Source of the DNA: Haloferax litoreum
GTDB lineage: Archaea; Halobacteriota; Halobacteria; Halobacteriales; Haloferacaceae
Length of the DNA: 64,000 nt
NCBI RefSeq assembly: GCF_009674605.1
Contig: NZ_WKJO01000001.1
Location: 992,001 to 1,056,000 of the forward strand
Direction of reading: 5' to 3'
A model generated the notes under the pieces. That model saw nothing but the letters and a program-made list of their open reading frames with translations, ran no database searches and was not told the DNA's origin. Shown in pieces: positions 37,640-49,907 of this stretch (within the stretch, counting starts at the first letter, position 1; each line of letters begins with the position of its first letter). The translations under genes and the position numbers were made by a program.

Positions 37640-38176
37640 TCAGGCGAATCCAGCGAGGAAGTTCCCGACTGCGTAGGCGACTGCCGCCGCGGCCATTCCG
37701 ACGACGAACATCTCTCCTCCGTTTGCGACCCACGACCGGTTCGTGACGAGACTTCGACTCGCACCGACGACGAAGAACGCCGTGCCGGTGACGACGAGAG
37801 AGATGGGAAACAGCGGTTCGAGACGGAAGACGTAGGGGAGAAGCGGCGTCCATCCGGCCACGATAAAGGCGAGGAACGTCGCAGCGGCGGTCTGTACGGG
37901 CGTCTTCCCGTCGGTTCGGACGTGACCGTCGCCTACCGCATCGTGGTAGTCTTCTTCCGACCGCTCGGAGAGGTAGTTACTCATCCCCATCGAGAACCCG
38001 TCGGCGAAGAGGTTCGCGAACCCGAGGACGATGACGATGCCCGGACTCAGCGCCGCGCCCGCGACGCCGGCGACGACGGCGAACGTCGTGACGATGCCGT
38101 CGTTCGCGCCGTAAATTATCTCGGGGAGGTAGCGCCCGGACGACTGTACGTCGTCGCCGAGCAACGTCTCGAGCAT
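37640..38176 (-). CDS. VIT1/CCC1-family membrane transporter
   Basis: About 178 residues. N-terminal [30 protein letters not shown] and [23 protein letters not shown] are hallmarks of the VIT1/CCC1 vacuolar iron/manganese transporter family, followed by three more helices. Probably exports Fe2+ or Mn2+. The metal-binding domain of plant VIT1 is absent. Start at 38176, [14 protein letters not shown]. Confidence 0.87.
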   Translation of the reverse strand: MLETLLGDDVQSSGRYLPEIIYGANDGIVTTFAVVAGVAGAALSPGIVIVLGFANLFADGFSMGMSNYLSERSEEDYHDAVGDGHVRTDGKTPVQTAAATFLAFIVAGWTPLLPYVFRLEPLFPISLVVTGTAFFVVGASRSLVTNRSWVANGGEMFVVGMAAAAVAYAVGNFLAGFA

Positions 38177-38313
38177 AGCGGAGACGTACGCTCGCTGGAG
38201 GCATAAACCGACGGGCAGAGTTGGAACTCCACGACACGAGTGTCTGGGTTTCGGGCGGGCGTTCGACGACTGGATGCGGCACGCGTAAGAGTCCCCCGGC
38301 CGAACCACGGCCC

Positions 38314-38589
38314 ATGAGCGACGACGACACTGCCCAACTCTGGTTGGTCGAGCGGTCCTACGACGACAGGGACCTCATCGTACTCATCTACGCGACGACC
38401 GACGGCGAGTACGAACTTCGCAAGGAACTCGCCGCGGCGGTGATGCATCAGCGGCGGATGGCCACGACGGCGGCAATCGAGGCACCGGTGGCGAATCTCG
38501 AGTCCGTCTCCGACGACGCCCTGCGTGAGCGATACGCCGCCGAGGCGACGAAGATGTCCGAGACGCACGACCCAGAGGACGAAGTCTGA
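38314..38589 (+). CDS. small acidic hypothetical protein
   Basis: About 91 residues, [20 protein letters not shown]. Beta-rich N-terminal half ([31 protein letters not shown]), helical C-terminal half ([13 protein letters not shown]). No motif recognised. ATG sits in a 137-bp divergent gap with the VIT gene. Confidence 0.68.
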   Translation: MSDDDTAQLWLVERSYDDRDLIVLIYATTDGEYELRKELAAAVMHQRRMATTAAIEAPVANLESVSDDALRERYAAEATKMSETHDPEDEV

Positions 38590-38750
38590 GGTCGAATCTC
38601 GGTCGCACAGACTTCCGTGTCCCGCGCAGGCACTCGAACCGCCGTACAGGCTTTCGCGTCTCCGCACAACCCGTCTCGTCCTGCGAATCTGTTATCGGCC
38701 CTGATTCTTGCACCTAAAACCCTTTAACCCAGTACGACGCAGGCCCGTCC

Positions 38751-39719
38751 ATGGCCGCCATCGAACTGAACGGGGTGACGAAACGGTTCGAAGACGACCG
38801 TGGCGTACTCGGTACGCTCGGGCTTTCTTCCGACACCGACAGCGTGACCGCCGTCGAAGACCTCTCGTTCTCCGTCGAGGACGGAGAGGTGTTCGGGTTC
38901 CTCGGTCCCAACGGCGCCGGAAAGTCGACGACTATCAACATGCTCTTGGACTTCGTCCGTCCGACGAGTGGGTCCGTCCGCGTCCTCGGACACGACGCAC
39001 AGGCCGAGAGCGTCGCCGTCCGTCGCCGGACCGGTGTCCTCCCAGAAGGGTACGACGTGTACGACCGTCTCACGGGTCGTGAACACGTCGAATTTGCAAT
39101 CGAGTCGAAAGAAGCAGACGACGACCCGGACGAACTGCTCTCCCGTGTCGGACTCGACCCCGACGACGCTGAACGTCGCGCCGGTGGGTACTCGAAAGGG
39201 ATGGCTCAGCGTCTCGCACTCGCGATGGCACTCGCTGGGAGTCCAGACCTCCTCATCCTCGACGAACCGTCGTCGGGGCTAGACCCCGCAGGTGCGCGCG
39301 AGATGCGCGAAATCGTCCGCGCGGAGGCTGACCGTGGCGCGACGGTGTTCTTCTCCAGTCACGTGCTCGGACAGGTCGAAGCCGTGTGTGACCGCGTCGG
39401 CATCATGCGCGAGGGCGAACTCATCGCCGAAGACAGCATCGAGAGCCTCCGTGACCGACTGGAGGCCGAGGCGATTCTCCGCCTCGACGTCGAGGGCGAC
39501 GCCGACCTCTCGGCGGTTCGCGCCGTCGACGGCGTCTCGTCGGTCGAATCCACTGATGGCCGCCTCGTCGTCGCGTGTTCCGACGACGCGAAGACGCGGG
39601 TCATCGAGGCAGTCGAGTCTAACGGGTCGACGGTCGCCGACTTCGAGACGGACTCGGCGTCGCTGGAGGACATCTTCCTCGCGTACACCGAAGACGAGAA
39701 ACAGGAGGTCACGGCATGA
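38751..39719 (+). CDS. ABC-2-type transporter ATPase
   Basis: About 322 residues. Walker A GPNGAGKSTT, signature YSKGMAQRLALA, Walker B LLILDEP, D-loop SSGLDP, switch His in FFSSHVLGQVE. Fits the CcmA/NosF/DrrA class of exporters. Overlaps the permease gene by 4 bp. An N-terminal insert (VLGTLGLSSDTDSV) between strand 1 and Walker A is slightly unusual. Cargo unknown. Confidence 0.9.
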   Translation: MAAIELNGVTKRFEDDRGVLGTLGLSSDTDSVTAVEDLSFSVEDGEVFGFLGPNGAGKSTTINMLLDFVRPTSGSVRVLGHDAQAESVAVRRRTGVLPEGYDVYDRLTGREHVEFAIESKEADDDPDELLSRVGLDPDDAERRAGGYSKGMAQRLALAMALAGSPDLLILDEPSSGLDPAGAREMREIVRAEADRGATVFFSSHVLGQVEAVCDRVGIMREGELIAEDSIESLRDRLEAEAILRLDVEGDADLSAVRAVDGVSSVESTDGRLVVACSDDAKTRVIEAVESNGSTVADFETDSASLEDIFLAYTEDEKQEVTA

Positions 39720-40642
39720 CCCTCGAATCCGTCGCGCGCAAAGACTTCCGCGACGCCATCCGTTCGCGGTGGCTCTTGGGCCTCACGCTGTTCTTCAGCC
39801 TCATCATCGGCGGGTCGACGGCGCTGTTCTACGGCGTCCTGCTGAAGGGTGCGGGCGCGAACTCGGAGACGTTGTTCGGACTGACGACTGCGCCGGGCGG
39901 TCTGTTTAGCTTCTCGTACGCGGGCATGCTCGGGTTCATCCTCGCGCTCATCGCACTCGTCACCGCTCACGGGTCGCTCATCGACGAACGCGAGTCCGGG
40001 ACGATGAAACTCCTGCTCTCGCTGCCGAACTCCCGACGCGACGTGGTGTTCGGGAAACTCGTCGGCCGGACGCTCGTGGTCCTCGTCTCGATGCTCGCCG
40101 GGTTCGTCATCGCGCTGTTCGCGATGCTCTTTACCGGCGGACAGGTGATGTTCGCCTCCTACGCGGGTCAGGTCGCCCTCTCGGGACTGTTGGCGACAGC
40201 GTTCGTCTCCATCGGCGTCTGGCTCTCGGCCACGTCCGAGTCGCAACGGCAGGCCCTCTTCAGCACCATCGGCCTGTACTTCATCTTCGCCGTTCTCTGG
40301 TCGACGGTGGCTACGGGCGTGCCGCGGGTTCTCAACTGGGCCATCGAGCAACTCCCGGGCATCGAACCGATGGCAGGCGAACAAGTTGCGCTCATGCGGA
40401 TGTTCATCAAGTACCTGAATCCGCTTCGCGCCTACGAGACGCTCGTGGCGCAACTGTACGGTCCGGCCCCCGCGGCCCGTCTGTTCAAGGCGGGACTCGG
40501 CGAGTCACTGGTCCTCCAACCCATCTTCCAGGAGTCGATTCCGTTCTACCTCACCGGGCCGTTCATCCTCGTCATCCTCCTCGGGTGGATTGTCATCCCG
40601 CCACTCCTCGGCTACTGGACGTTCACGCGCGTCGACCTCTGA
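39716..40642 (+). CDS. ABC-2-type transporter permease
   Basis: About 308 residues, six helices: an N-terminal helix after RKDFRDAIRSRWLLGLTLFFSL, a large loop, then five helices. The motif LIDERESGTMKLLLSLPNSRRDVVFGKLVGR is typical of NosY/ABC-2 permeases. It pairs with the preceding ATPase by ATGA coupling. NosY-type partners help mature copper enzymes, but no nos gene is nearby. Confidence 0.88.
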   Translation: MTLESVARKDFRDAIRSRWLLGLTLFFSLIIGGSTALFYGVLLKGAGANSETLFGLTTAPGGLFSFSYAGMLGFILALIALVTAHGSLIDERESGTMKLLLSLPNSRRDVVFGKLVGRTLVVLVSMLAGFVIALFAMLFTGGQVMFASYAGQVALSGLLATAFVSIGVWLSATSESQRQALFSTIGLYFIFAVLWSTVATGVPRVLNWAIEQLPGIEPMAGEQVALMRMFIKYLNPLRAYETLVAQLYGPAPAARLFKAGLGESLVLQPIFQESIPFYLTGPFILVILLGWIVIPPLLGYWTFTRVDL

Positions 40643-40690
40643 GGACGTAGATTCTGCGTACCGGCCCGCCTCGTGGCGGTCCGTCACTTC

Positions 40691-42856
<2,166 letters not shown>

Positions 42857-43050
42857 TCAGGCGAAGAGATGCGCCACACCGAGTGCGGTCATGAAGATAC
42901 TGCCGAACCGGGAGAGCGTCACGTTCCACTCGGCACGTCACTCCCCTCGATTCGGCTGTACGCCGGTCTCTTCGGCCAGTCTCACCCACCGTGGGCAACG
43001 CTTGCCGTAACTAGTGGTTATTCTTCGCTCCAGAAATATGCACCTCATAC

Positions 43051-44376
43051 ATGACCCGAGGTTTCCGCACTCGCGGCCTCCACGCCGGACAGGACCCCGA
43101 CCCGGCCACAGGGGCCCGTGCCCCACCACTCTATCAGACCACGTCGTACGTCTTCGACGACGCGGACCACGCCGCTGACCTCTACGCCCTCGAATCGGAC
43201 GGCGACGTGTACTCGCGCATCTCGAACCCGACGACTCGTATCCTCGAACGCCGACTCGCCGCCCTCGAAGCGGGCGTCGACGCGGTGGTCACCTCCTCGG
43301 GAATGGCCGCCCTCGACGCCATCACCACCGTCCTCGCCGCCGCCGGCGACAACGTCGTCCTCTCTGAGGACATGTACGGCGGCACGTCGTCGTACTTCTC
43401 GAAGACGGCGACTCGCAGAGGAATCGAACCACGAACTGTCGAGACGTTGGACGTGGATGCCTACGCCGACGCCATCGACGACGACACCGCGTTCGTCCAC
43501 GTCGAGACGGTAGCGAACCCCTCTCTGAAGACGCCGGATTTCGAGGCCATCGCCGACGTGGCCCACGACAACCGTGTCCCACTCGTCGTGGACAACACGT
43601 TCGCGACACCGGCGCTCTGTCGGCCCATCGAACACGGCGCAGACATCGTCTGGGAGTCCACGACGAAGTGGATTCACGGGTCGGGAACCACCGTCGGCGG
43701 CGTCGTCGTTGACGGTGGCACCTTTCCGTGGAACGCCACGGACTACGACGAACTCTCCGGCGAGAACCCGGCGTTCGGTGTCGACTTCGTCGAGCGATTC
43801 GGCGAACGCGCGTTCTCACAGGTCGTCCGGCACCGTGCCGTCAGAAGCACCGGCAGTTGCCAGTCGCCCTTCGACGCGTGGCAGACCATACAGGGCCTCG
43901 AAACACTCGCACTCCGGATGCGCGCGCACTGCGAGAACGCCCGACAGGTCGCCGAACACCTCCGCGACCACGAGGCCGTCTCGTGGGTGTCGTACCCCGG
44001 ATTCGAGGACCACGAGACGCACGAACTCGCCTCGCGGTATCTGGAAGGAGGGTACGCCGGGATGGTCACCTTCGGCCTTGACGGTGCGGACGACGAGGAA
44101 TCCTACGAGGCGGCAAAGACCGTCTGCGAGTCGGTCGAACTCGTGAGTTTCCTCGCCAACATCGGCGACGCGAAGTCGCTTCTCATCCACCCGGCGTCGA
44201 CGACCCACGCCCAACTCTCGCTCCACGAACAGCGTGCGGCGGGTGTCGAACCCGACATGCTCCGCCTCTCGGTCGGTATCGAAGATGCCGCGGATATCGT
44301 CGCCGACATCGACCAGGCCATCGAACAGGCGTTTGCAGCACGACCCGTCGCTGCGACTGGTGAGGTGGAATTATGA
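43051..44376 (+). CDS. metY: O-acetylhomoserine sulfhydrylase, first copy
   Basis: About 441 residues, Cys/Met-metabolism PLP family. [32 protein letters not shown] start, [10 protein letters not shown], and PLP lysine in STTKWIHG. Converts O-acetylhomoserine plus sulfide to homocysteine; cystathionine gamma-synthase is the closest alternative. Overlaps metX by 4 bp, so sulfhydrylase and acetyltransferase are coupled. Close relative at 45763. Confidence 0.9.
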   Translation: MTRGFRTRGLHAGQDPDPATGARAPPLYQTTSYVFDDADHAADLYALESDGDVYSRISNPTTRILERRLAALEAGVDAVVTSSGMAALDAITTVLAAAGDNVVLSEDMYGGTSSYFSKTATRRGIEPRTVETLDVDAYADAIDDDTAFVHVETVANPSLKTPDFEAIADVAHDNRVPLVVDNTFATPALCRPIEHGADIVWESTTKWIHGSGTTVGGVVVDGGTFPWNATDYDELSGENPAFGVDFVERFGERAFSQVVRHRAVRSTGSCQSPFDAWQTIQGLETLALRMRAHCENARQVAEHLRDHEAVSWVSYPGFEDHETHELASRYLEGGYAGMVTFGLDGADDEESYEAAKTVCESVELVSFLANIGDAKSLLIHPASTTHAQLSLHEQRAAGVEPDMLRLSVGIEDAADIVADIDQAIEQAFAARPVAATGEVEL

Positions 44377-45620
44377 GTCGCACGCGAACCGCTCCGGGCC
44401 GACGAGTCGAATCGGACGTCGTCGACGTGGGCGAGTTCCAGTTCGAGTCGGGCGAAATCATCCCCAACTTGCACGTCGCGTACGAGGCCTACGGCGAGTT
44501 CACCGGCGATAATGCAATCGTCGTCTGTCACGCTCTCACTGGAAGCCAACACGTCGCTAGCCTCGGGAGTGGGTCCAGTGTCTCGGGACAGGCCCGCGCG
44601 TGGTGGTCCGATATCGTCGGACCGGGCAAAGCAATCGACACGAACGAGTACTACGTCGTCTGTGTGAACGTTCCGGGGTCCTGTTACGGGACCAGTGGTC
44701 CCGCGAGTGAGGGACCGGACGGTGAACCGTGGGGGACCGACTTCCCGCCGGTCACCGTCTCTGACTGGACGCGCGCACAGCGTCTGCTCCTCGACCACCT
44801 CGGAATTGGCCGACTCCACGCCGTCGTCGGCGGGTCCGTCGGCGGAATGAACGCGCTGGACTGGGCCGTCCAGTACCCCGACGACGTGGACCGCCTCGTC
44901 GTCGTCGCGGCGGCGGCGCGACTCGACCCACAGTGTCTCGGCCTCGACGCCGTCGCGCGTCGTGCCATCACGACCGACCCGAACTGGAACGGCGGCGACT
45001 ACTACGGCGACGACCATCCCGACCCCGAGCAGGGACTCGGATTGGCCCGGCAAATCGGCCACCTGATGTACCTCTCGAAAGACTCGATGGACAGAAAGTT
45101 CGGTCGGCGTTCCGCTGGTCGCGGTGGCCGTGGGGACACGTACCCTGCCGACCCGGCGGCGGCGTTCTTCCCCTACCGCGAAGTCGAGTCGTACCTCGAC
45201 TATCAAGCAGAGAAGTTCGCCGAACGGTTCGACGCGAACTCGTATCTGTACCTCACACGCGCCATGGACGACTTCGACCTCTCGGAGGGGTACGAGTCCG
45301 ACGCTGCTGCACTCGCCGCGTTCGAGGGTGAGGCACTCCTCATCTCCTTCACTGGCGACTGGCACTTCACGACCGAACAGTCGGAGTCGCTGGCGGAGGC
45401 CTTCCGCCGGAGCGACGCCCCGGTCGCACACCACGTCGTCGAGTCCGACCACGGCCACGACGCCTTCCTCGTCGAACCCGAGAAGGTCGGCCCACCACTC
45501 GGTGACTTCCTCACAGAGGGTGTCGCTGGCCGGGCCGTGACCGACACCGTCGCCGACGGCGGCGAACCGGAGTCGGAGAAGGACTTCGCACCGGTTCACT
45601 CGTCGCTGTTCAGTCGGTAG
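44373..45620 (+). CDS. metX: homoserine O-acetyltransferase
   Basis: About 415 residues, alpha/beta hydrolase. Nucleophile Ser about 155 in [14 protein letters not shown], the acyltransferase [11 protein letters not shown] loop, and the catalytic Asp and His in the C-terminal [10 protein letters not shown] and ESDHGHDAF. Makes O-acetylhomoserine for the flanking MetY enzymes. Confidence 0.92.
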   Translation: MSRTRTAPGRRVESDVVDVGEFQFESGEIIPNLHVAYEAYGEFTGDNAIVVCHALTGSQHVASLGSGSSVSGQARAWWSDIVGPGKAIDTNEYYVVCVNVPGSCYGTSGPASEGPDGEPWGTDFPPVTVSDWTRAQRLLLDHLGIGRLHAVVGGSVGGMNALDWAVQYPDDVDRLVVVAAAARLDPQCLGLDAVARRAITTDPNWNGGDYYGDDHPDPEQGLGLARQIGHLMYLSKDSMDRKFGRRSAGRGGRGDTYPADPAAAFFPYREVESYLDYQAEKFAERFDANSYLYLTRAMDDFDLSEGYESDAAALAAFEGEALLISFTGDWHFTTEQSESLAEAFRRSDAPVAHHVVESDHGHDAFLVEPEKVGPPLGDFLTEGVAGRAVTDTVADGGEPESEKDFAPVHSSLFSR

Positions 45621-45762
45621 GCGGACCACAGTTCGGTCCTCGCTTTGGCCCCCACCGCGTGTTTCGCCGGCACGACCAGCGCCGCGTGCAGTCGCGTCGC
45701 AGACACCGGCGGGAATTGCGCGCGTCACCCTGTTTTAGCCCCGTCAGACCGAGTCTCGAATC

Positions 45763-47055
45763 ATGAGTGACGACAAGCCGGGATTCCACACCCGGAGCCT
45801 TCACGCAGGACAGGACCCGGACGACGCGACCGGTGCCCGCGCCCCACCATTGTACCAGACTACCTCGTACGTCTTCGAGGACGCCGCGGACGCCGCCGCG
45901 CAATTCGCCCTCGAAAAGCCCGGGCACATCTACTCGCGCCTGATGAACCCGACGGTCGGGATGCTCCAAGAGCGTCTCGCCTCGCTCGAAAGCGGCGTCG
46001 GTGCCGTCGCCACCTCCTCGGGAATGGCCGCGTTCGACCTGTTGAACTTCCTCCTCGCGTCCGCCGGCGACAACATCGTCTCCGCCTCGTCGCTCTACGG
46101 CGGGACCTACACCTACCTCACGCACTCTGTCGAGCGCCGCGGGGTCACGACCCGCTTCGTCGACACGCTCGACGTCGACGCCTACGAAGAGGCAATCGAC
46201 GACGACACCGCGTTCGTCCATCTCGAAACCATCGGCAACCCTGCGCTCGTGACGCCCGACATCGAGGCCATCGCCGAGGTTGCGCACGACCACGGGACGC
46301 CGCTCGTCGTGGATAACACGTTCGCCACGCCGTACCTCTGCAATCCCATCGAACACGGTGCCGACCTCGTCTGGCAGTCCACGACGAAGTGGATTCACGG
46401 CGCTGGCACGACCATCGGCGGCATCCTCGTCGACGGCGGGAACTTCCCGTGGAGCGAGTACGCCGACGACTATCCCGAGATTGCCAAGCCGAATCCGGCG
46501 TACCACGGCGTCAACTTCGACGAGACGTTCGGCCCGGCCGGGTTCACCTACGCCGCCATCGCCCGCGGTCTGCGTGACCTCGGTAACTCCCAGTCACCGT
46601 TCGACGCGTGGCAGACGCTCGAAAAACTCGAATCGCTCCCGCTTCGGATGCGCGCACACTGCGAGAACGCGCAGGCCGTCGCGGAGTTCTTAGACGACCA
46701 CGAGAAGGTGTCGTGGGTGAACTACCCCGGCCTCGAATCCCACGAGACCCACGAGGAAGCCTCGAAGTATCTCGACGGTGGATACGGCGGCATGATTACG
46801 TTCGGACTCGCAGACGGCTACGAGGCGGCGAAGGGTACCGTCAACGGCGTCGAACTCGCGTCGCTCCTCGCCAACGTCGGCGACGCGAAGACGCTCGTCA
46901 TCCACCCGGCGTCGACGACGCACCAGCAACTCACAGAAGAAGAACAGGCCGCCGCGGGCGTCACACCGGACATGGTCCGTCTCTCGGTCGGTATCGAAGA
47001 CGTAGACGACATCATCGCCGACCTCGACCAGGCGATTCGCTCGGCGTCGGTCTGA
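45763..47055 (+). CDS. metY: O-acetylhomoserine sulfhydrylase, second copy
   Basis: About 430 residues, same family and architecture as the gene at 43051 ([46 protein letters not shown]). It keeps the long GGNFPWSEYADDYPEIAKPNPAYHGVNF insertion of true O-acetylhomoserine sulfhydrylases, which the first copy has in shorter form, so this is the better candidate for sulfide-using MetY and the first for a cystathionine-type role. Own promoter region of 142 bp after metX. Confidence 0.9.
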   Translation: MSDDKPGFHTRSLHAGQDPDDATGARAPPLYQTTSYVFEDAADAAAQFALEKPGHIYSRLMNPTVGMLQERLASLESGVGAVATSSGMAAFDLLNFLLASAGDNIVSASSLYGGTYTYLTHSVERRGVTTRFVDTLDVDAYEEAIDDDTAFVHLETIGNPALVTPDIEAIAEVAHDHGTPLVVDNTFATPYLCNPIEHGADLVWQSTTKWIHGAGTTIGGILVDGGNFPWSEYADDYPEIAKPNPAYHGVNFDETFGPAGFTYAAIARGLRDLGNSQSPFDAWQTLEKLESLPLRMRAHCENAQAVAEFLDDHEKVSWVNYPGLESHETHEEASKYLDGGYGGMITFGLADGYEAAKGTVNGVELASLLANVGDAKTLVIHPASTTHQQLTEEEQAAAGVTPDMVRLSVGIEDVDDIIADLDQAIRSASV

Positions 47056-47144
47056 AACGCTCCCTTCACGGGTCGCCTTCGCACAGGTGAGGAATCGACC
47101 GTTCGACCATCGCTCCTTTTGCAGATGAGTGGGAATGGGAGTGC

Positions 47145-48305
47145 GTGGTAGAATCACTCCTGTTCGTCGGACTCCTGGTGGCAGTGTTCGTCGGGTTCAA
47201 CATCGGTGGGTCGTCCACGGGGGTCGCGTTCGGGCCGGCAGTCGGGAGCGACGTGCTCGGCAAACTCGCTGCCGCGGCGTTGATGACCGGGTTCGCGCTC
47301 CTCGGTGGGTGGACTATCGGACGGGAAGTCGTCGCCAAGATGGGCGGCGAAATCGTCCCGCAGAGTGAGTTCACTCTCGCCGCGAGTGTCGCCGTCCTCT
47401 TCTTCGTCGGGTTGGCGCTCTTGGTCTCCAACACGTTCGGGGTCCCTGCATCCACGTCGATGACTGCGGTCGGCGCAATCGCCGGCCTCGGCCTCGCCCG
47501 CGGGTCGCTCAACTCCGACGTGATGCTCGAAATCATCTCGTGGTGGATTGTCGCGCCGGTCATCGCGTTCTGGATTTGTGCCGTCATCGGTCGGTACATC
47601 TACCCGTATCTCGACGCGTGGCTCAAACTCGACCAGAGTCCGGGCGCCCTCGTCGAACTCGACCGAAACGGCACCATCCCGCGCCCTCGCCTCGGGCCGA
47701 ATACGACCTTCCGCGAGTTCGGGAGTACGATTCTCGTCGTCGTCGTCGCCTGTTACATGGCGTTCTCCGCGGGGGCGTCGAACGTCGCCAACGCCGTCGC
47801 ACCGCTCGTCGGCAACGGTGCAATCGGCATGAACGCCGGTATCCTGCTCGCGTCCGGTGCGATTGGACTCGGCGCGTTCACCATCGCCCGCCGGACCCTC
47901 GACACCGTCGGAAACGACCTCACCGACCTCCCGATTCTCGCGGCACTCATCGTCGAGGCAGTGAGCGCGTCGCTCATCTCGTTCCTCTCGGCAATCGGCA
48001 TCCCGGCGAGTCTGGCAGTCAGTGCGACGATGTGCATCGTCGGCCTCGGGTGGGGGCGTGCGACCCGGACCGTCAAACTCGGCGAGGCGCTCAGCGGCCG
48101 AGAATCGGTGCAAGTGTCGGTCAACGCCCTCGCCGCCGACCGTGAGGACGAAGTCCCGAAGATGGGCGAAGAAGCGCCCGACGAACTCTCTGCCCACGAC
48201 CTGTTCGACCCCGGCACGACTGGGCGTGTCATCTTCTTCTGGATGCTTACGCCGTCGCTGTCGGCCATCGCCTCGTACGCGCTGTTCTCGTCGAGCGTCT
48301 TTTAA
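47145..48305 (+). CDS. Pit-family inorganic phosphate transporter
   Basis: About 386 residues with about ten helices in two inverted halves, each with the family signature: FVGFNIGGSSTGVAFGPAVG near the N-terminus and AFSAGASNVANAVAPLVGNG after the middle. Low-affinity phosphate:H+ or Na+ symport. GTG start. The Asn-rich GANN form of PitA is here GFNIGG/GASNVAN, as in archaeal members. Confidence 0.88.
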   Translation: MVESLLFVGLLVAVFVGFNIGGSSTGVAFGPAVGSDVLGKLAAAALMTGFALLGGWTIGREVVAKMGGEIVPQSEFTLAASVAVLFFVGLALLVSNTFGVPASTSMTAVGAIAGLGLARGSLNSDVMLEIISWWIVAPVIAFWICAVIGRYIYPYLDAWLKLDQSPGALVELDRNGTIPRPRLGPNTTFREFGSTILVVVVACYMAFSAGASNVANAVAPLVGNGAIGMNAGILLASGAIGLGAFTIARRTLDTVGNDLTDLPILAALIVEAVSASLISFLSAIGIPASLAVSATMCIVGLGWGRATRTVKLGEALSGRESVQVSVNALAADREDEVPKMGEEAPDELSAHDLFDPGTTGRVIFFWMLTPSLSAIASYALFSSSVF

Positions 48306-48428
48306 GAAGAGAATCCTCCGTTCGGGTGACGTCTCTCTTCGGTCTACTGTGACTGAGGCCATCACGCCGGCCAGTTTCGCCGCACGGAACAGCAAAGTCT
48401 AATGGTGTGGCCTCCGAACCGCTTGTTG

Positions 48429-48818
48429 ATGCCCACGGTAACCTACCTCAACTACGAAACTCTCGACGACCAGGGCTGGGACCTCGACGACGAGGACCTC
48501 TTCGAGAAAGCGGCTGACGCCGGTCTCGACGCCGAAAACTACGGTGAGCTCGAAGTCAACCAGGGCGAGTACATCCTCGAAGCCGCAGAGGCGCAGGGCT
48601 ACGACTGGCCCTTCAGCTGCCGCGCAGGTGCCTGTGCGAACTGTGCCGCCATCGTCAAGGAAGGCGACATCGAGATGGACATGCAGCAGATCCTCTCCGA
48701 CGAGGAAGTCAACGACAAGAACGTCCGTCTGACCTGCATCGGTTCGCCCACGGCTGACGAGGTCAAGATCGTCTACAACGCGAAGCACCTCGACTACCTG
48801 CAGAACCGCGTCATCTAA
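48429..48818 (+). CDS. fdx: 2Fe-2S ferredoxin, halobacterial plant type
   Basis: About 129 residues. [28 protein letters not shown] includes the acidic insert near the N-terminus unique to halophilic ferredoxins. Cluster ligands CRAGACANC (three Cys) and the fourth in RLTCIGSP. Carries electrons for pyruvate and 2-oxoglutarate:ferredoxin oxidoreductases. The final 17 bases of the gene recur at 50223-50239. An ATG at 48402 would add nine residues absent from the mature protein family. Confidence 0.96.
   Translation: MPTVTYLNYETLDDQGWDLDDEDLFEKAADAGLDAENYGELEVNQGEYILEAAEAQGYDWPFSCRAGACANCAAIVKEGDIEMDMQQILSDEEVNDKNVRLTCIGSPTADEVKIVYNAKHLDYLQNRVI
48802..48818 (+). repeat. direct repeat, copy 1 (candidate attL)
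   Basis: Last 17 bases of fdx, encoding NRVI and the stop. Confidence 0.65.
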
Positions 48819-49172
48819 ATTCTGCTGTCAGTACACTATACGTACAACAGCAGTAACTTGGAGACGCACAAAACACCCAAAACATCCATTCTTTAGCAGA
48901 AGAACGCTTGAACTACTTGTATAGCCATTTGCTCGAACTGCCGAGTGATAATTACTGACTCGAAACGTCACACGGACCTGTAAACTGGTGTCTGTTCGTG
49001 TTGCACCACGAAATCAGTCTATACAAGTACTAGAAAACCAGCTCTGTGGAATTCCTCTGTGATTGACGGGTGTGGCGTGCAACATACAGAGGATGAGTTC
49101 AGCACAGCACCAGCGCTATTGTCCCGACTTGACAATGAAAAACACTATGCTAAATGTCACTCATTTTTGATT
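48819..49172. other. 354-bp AT-rich stretch after fdx
   Basis: Holds a hairpin right after the fdx stop (CTGCTGT at 48822-48828 with ACAGCAG at 48847-48853) and an 11-base perfect inverted repeat, TACTTGTATAG at 48914-48924 and its complement at 49019-49029, enclosing about 116 bp. I see no gene. The inverted repeat resembles the ends of a small non-autonomous element, but no target-site duplication is evident. Confidence 0.5.
48914..49029. repeat. 11-bp inverted repeat enclosing 116 bp (MITE candidate)
   Basis: TACTTGTATAG at both ends in inverted orientation, perfect. The interior has no open frame. The flanks do not show a clear direct duplication, so a transposition origin is unproven. 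Confidence 0.4.
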
Positions 49173-49337
49173 ATGCCTACAACTGGGTTCGTTTTCTGGA
49201 TACCCATTGCGTTCGTACTTATCGTCGTTGCTTCGTTTGTTGGGACAATACTCGCCCTGCAAGTCTACCATGGTGATAGAACGGTAAACCTCCCTTTTTC
49301 AGATTTTATTAAGAGATTCAGTAACGATAGGAGATAA
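49173..49337 (+). CDS. small single-helix membrane protein in AT-rich DNA
   Basis: About 54 residues, MPTTGFVFWIPIAFVLIVVA, a single membrane helix, then a basic tail (DFIKRFSNDRR). Base composition and codon use (TTT, ATT, AGA) differ sharply from the chromosome, in keeping with foreign origin. A GTG at 49059 would add 38 residues. Unknown family; may not be expressed. Confidence 0.4.
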   Translation: MPTTGFVFWIPIAFVLIVVASFVGTILALQVYHGDRTVNLPFSDFIKRFSNDRR

Positions 49338-49553
49338 TAACACTCTCCTACGGGGAATTTGGGGCTTGATGTGTATACCTCTCCGTTATCTCTTGAAAGA
49401 AGCCCTCGCCTGACCGACTCGCGCCCTGTATTCAGCACGAACTCTGTAACCCGCCATCAGATGATGGTTTCAACAGAGCTATTATGTCGTATCCTCCTGA
49501 GAGTCCGAAAAGAACCAGCCTCGGCTCCCCCACATCGCATTCGTTGACCTCCT
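49338..49553. other. 216 bp without recognisable gene
   Basis: Intermediate GC, open frames without family resemblance or promoter; probably the decayed part of the inserted segment. Confidence 0.4.
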
Positions 49554-49907
49554 TCAGTTGAGTCCGAGGCTCAGTTTCAGTGCGTCGTCTACCTGCGTCA
49601 TCGTTCCTGCATCCAGATTCCCGACGACCGAGTGAATCCGCTTCTCGATGGAGACGACCCGAATCTGGTCCAGACGAACCGACGAGTCCTTCTCGAACGG
49701 CGAGTCGTCCGCTTCGACCAGCACCTCGAATGGGTAGCCTCGGTACGTGCCAGTTGCGGGTGCCACGATGGTCGTACTCGAATTCGCGTTCCCGACGTCG
49801 TTCTGGACGACGACCGCTGGGCGGGTCTTCTTCATTTCGTGACCCTCAGCAGGGTCGAGTCGGACGATGACGACGTCGCCGCGTTTCACTTCTGTCTTCT
49901 CACTCAT
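49554..49907 (-). CDS. PemK/MazF-family toxin
   Basis: About 117 residues. VKRGDVVIVRLDPAEGHEMKKTRPAVVVQNDVGN is the PemK/MazF core: RGD start, the active-site Arg-Pro and the following strand; TTIVAPATGT continues the SH3-like barrel. These are ribosome-independent mRNA endoribonucleases. The start overlaps the antitoxin stop by 4 bp (ATGA). Both lie inside the 17-bp repeats. Confidence 0.9.
   Translation of the reverse strand: MSEKTEVKRGDVVIVRLDPAEGHEMKKTRPAVVVQNDVGNANSSTTIVAPATGTYRGYPFEVLVEADDSPFEKDSSVRLDQIRVVSIEKRIHSVVGNLDAGTMTQVDDALKLSLGLN

Noticed and set aside
36423-37853. 476-codon minus-strand frame opposite the transducer
   Set aside because: Antisense to a coiled-coil gene with unmistakable signalling tip; the frame is a codon-bias shadow.
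42857-42922. 21-codon hydrophobic frame on the minus strand between ligN and metY
   Set aside because: Reads MTLSRFGSIFMTALGVAHLF from a GTG but has no promoter or ribosome site and is too short to judge.
49359-49547. 62-codon frame in the fdx insert
   Set aside because: No hydrophobic or domain pattern, poor bias and no promoter.
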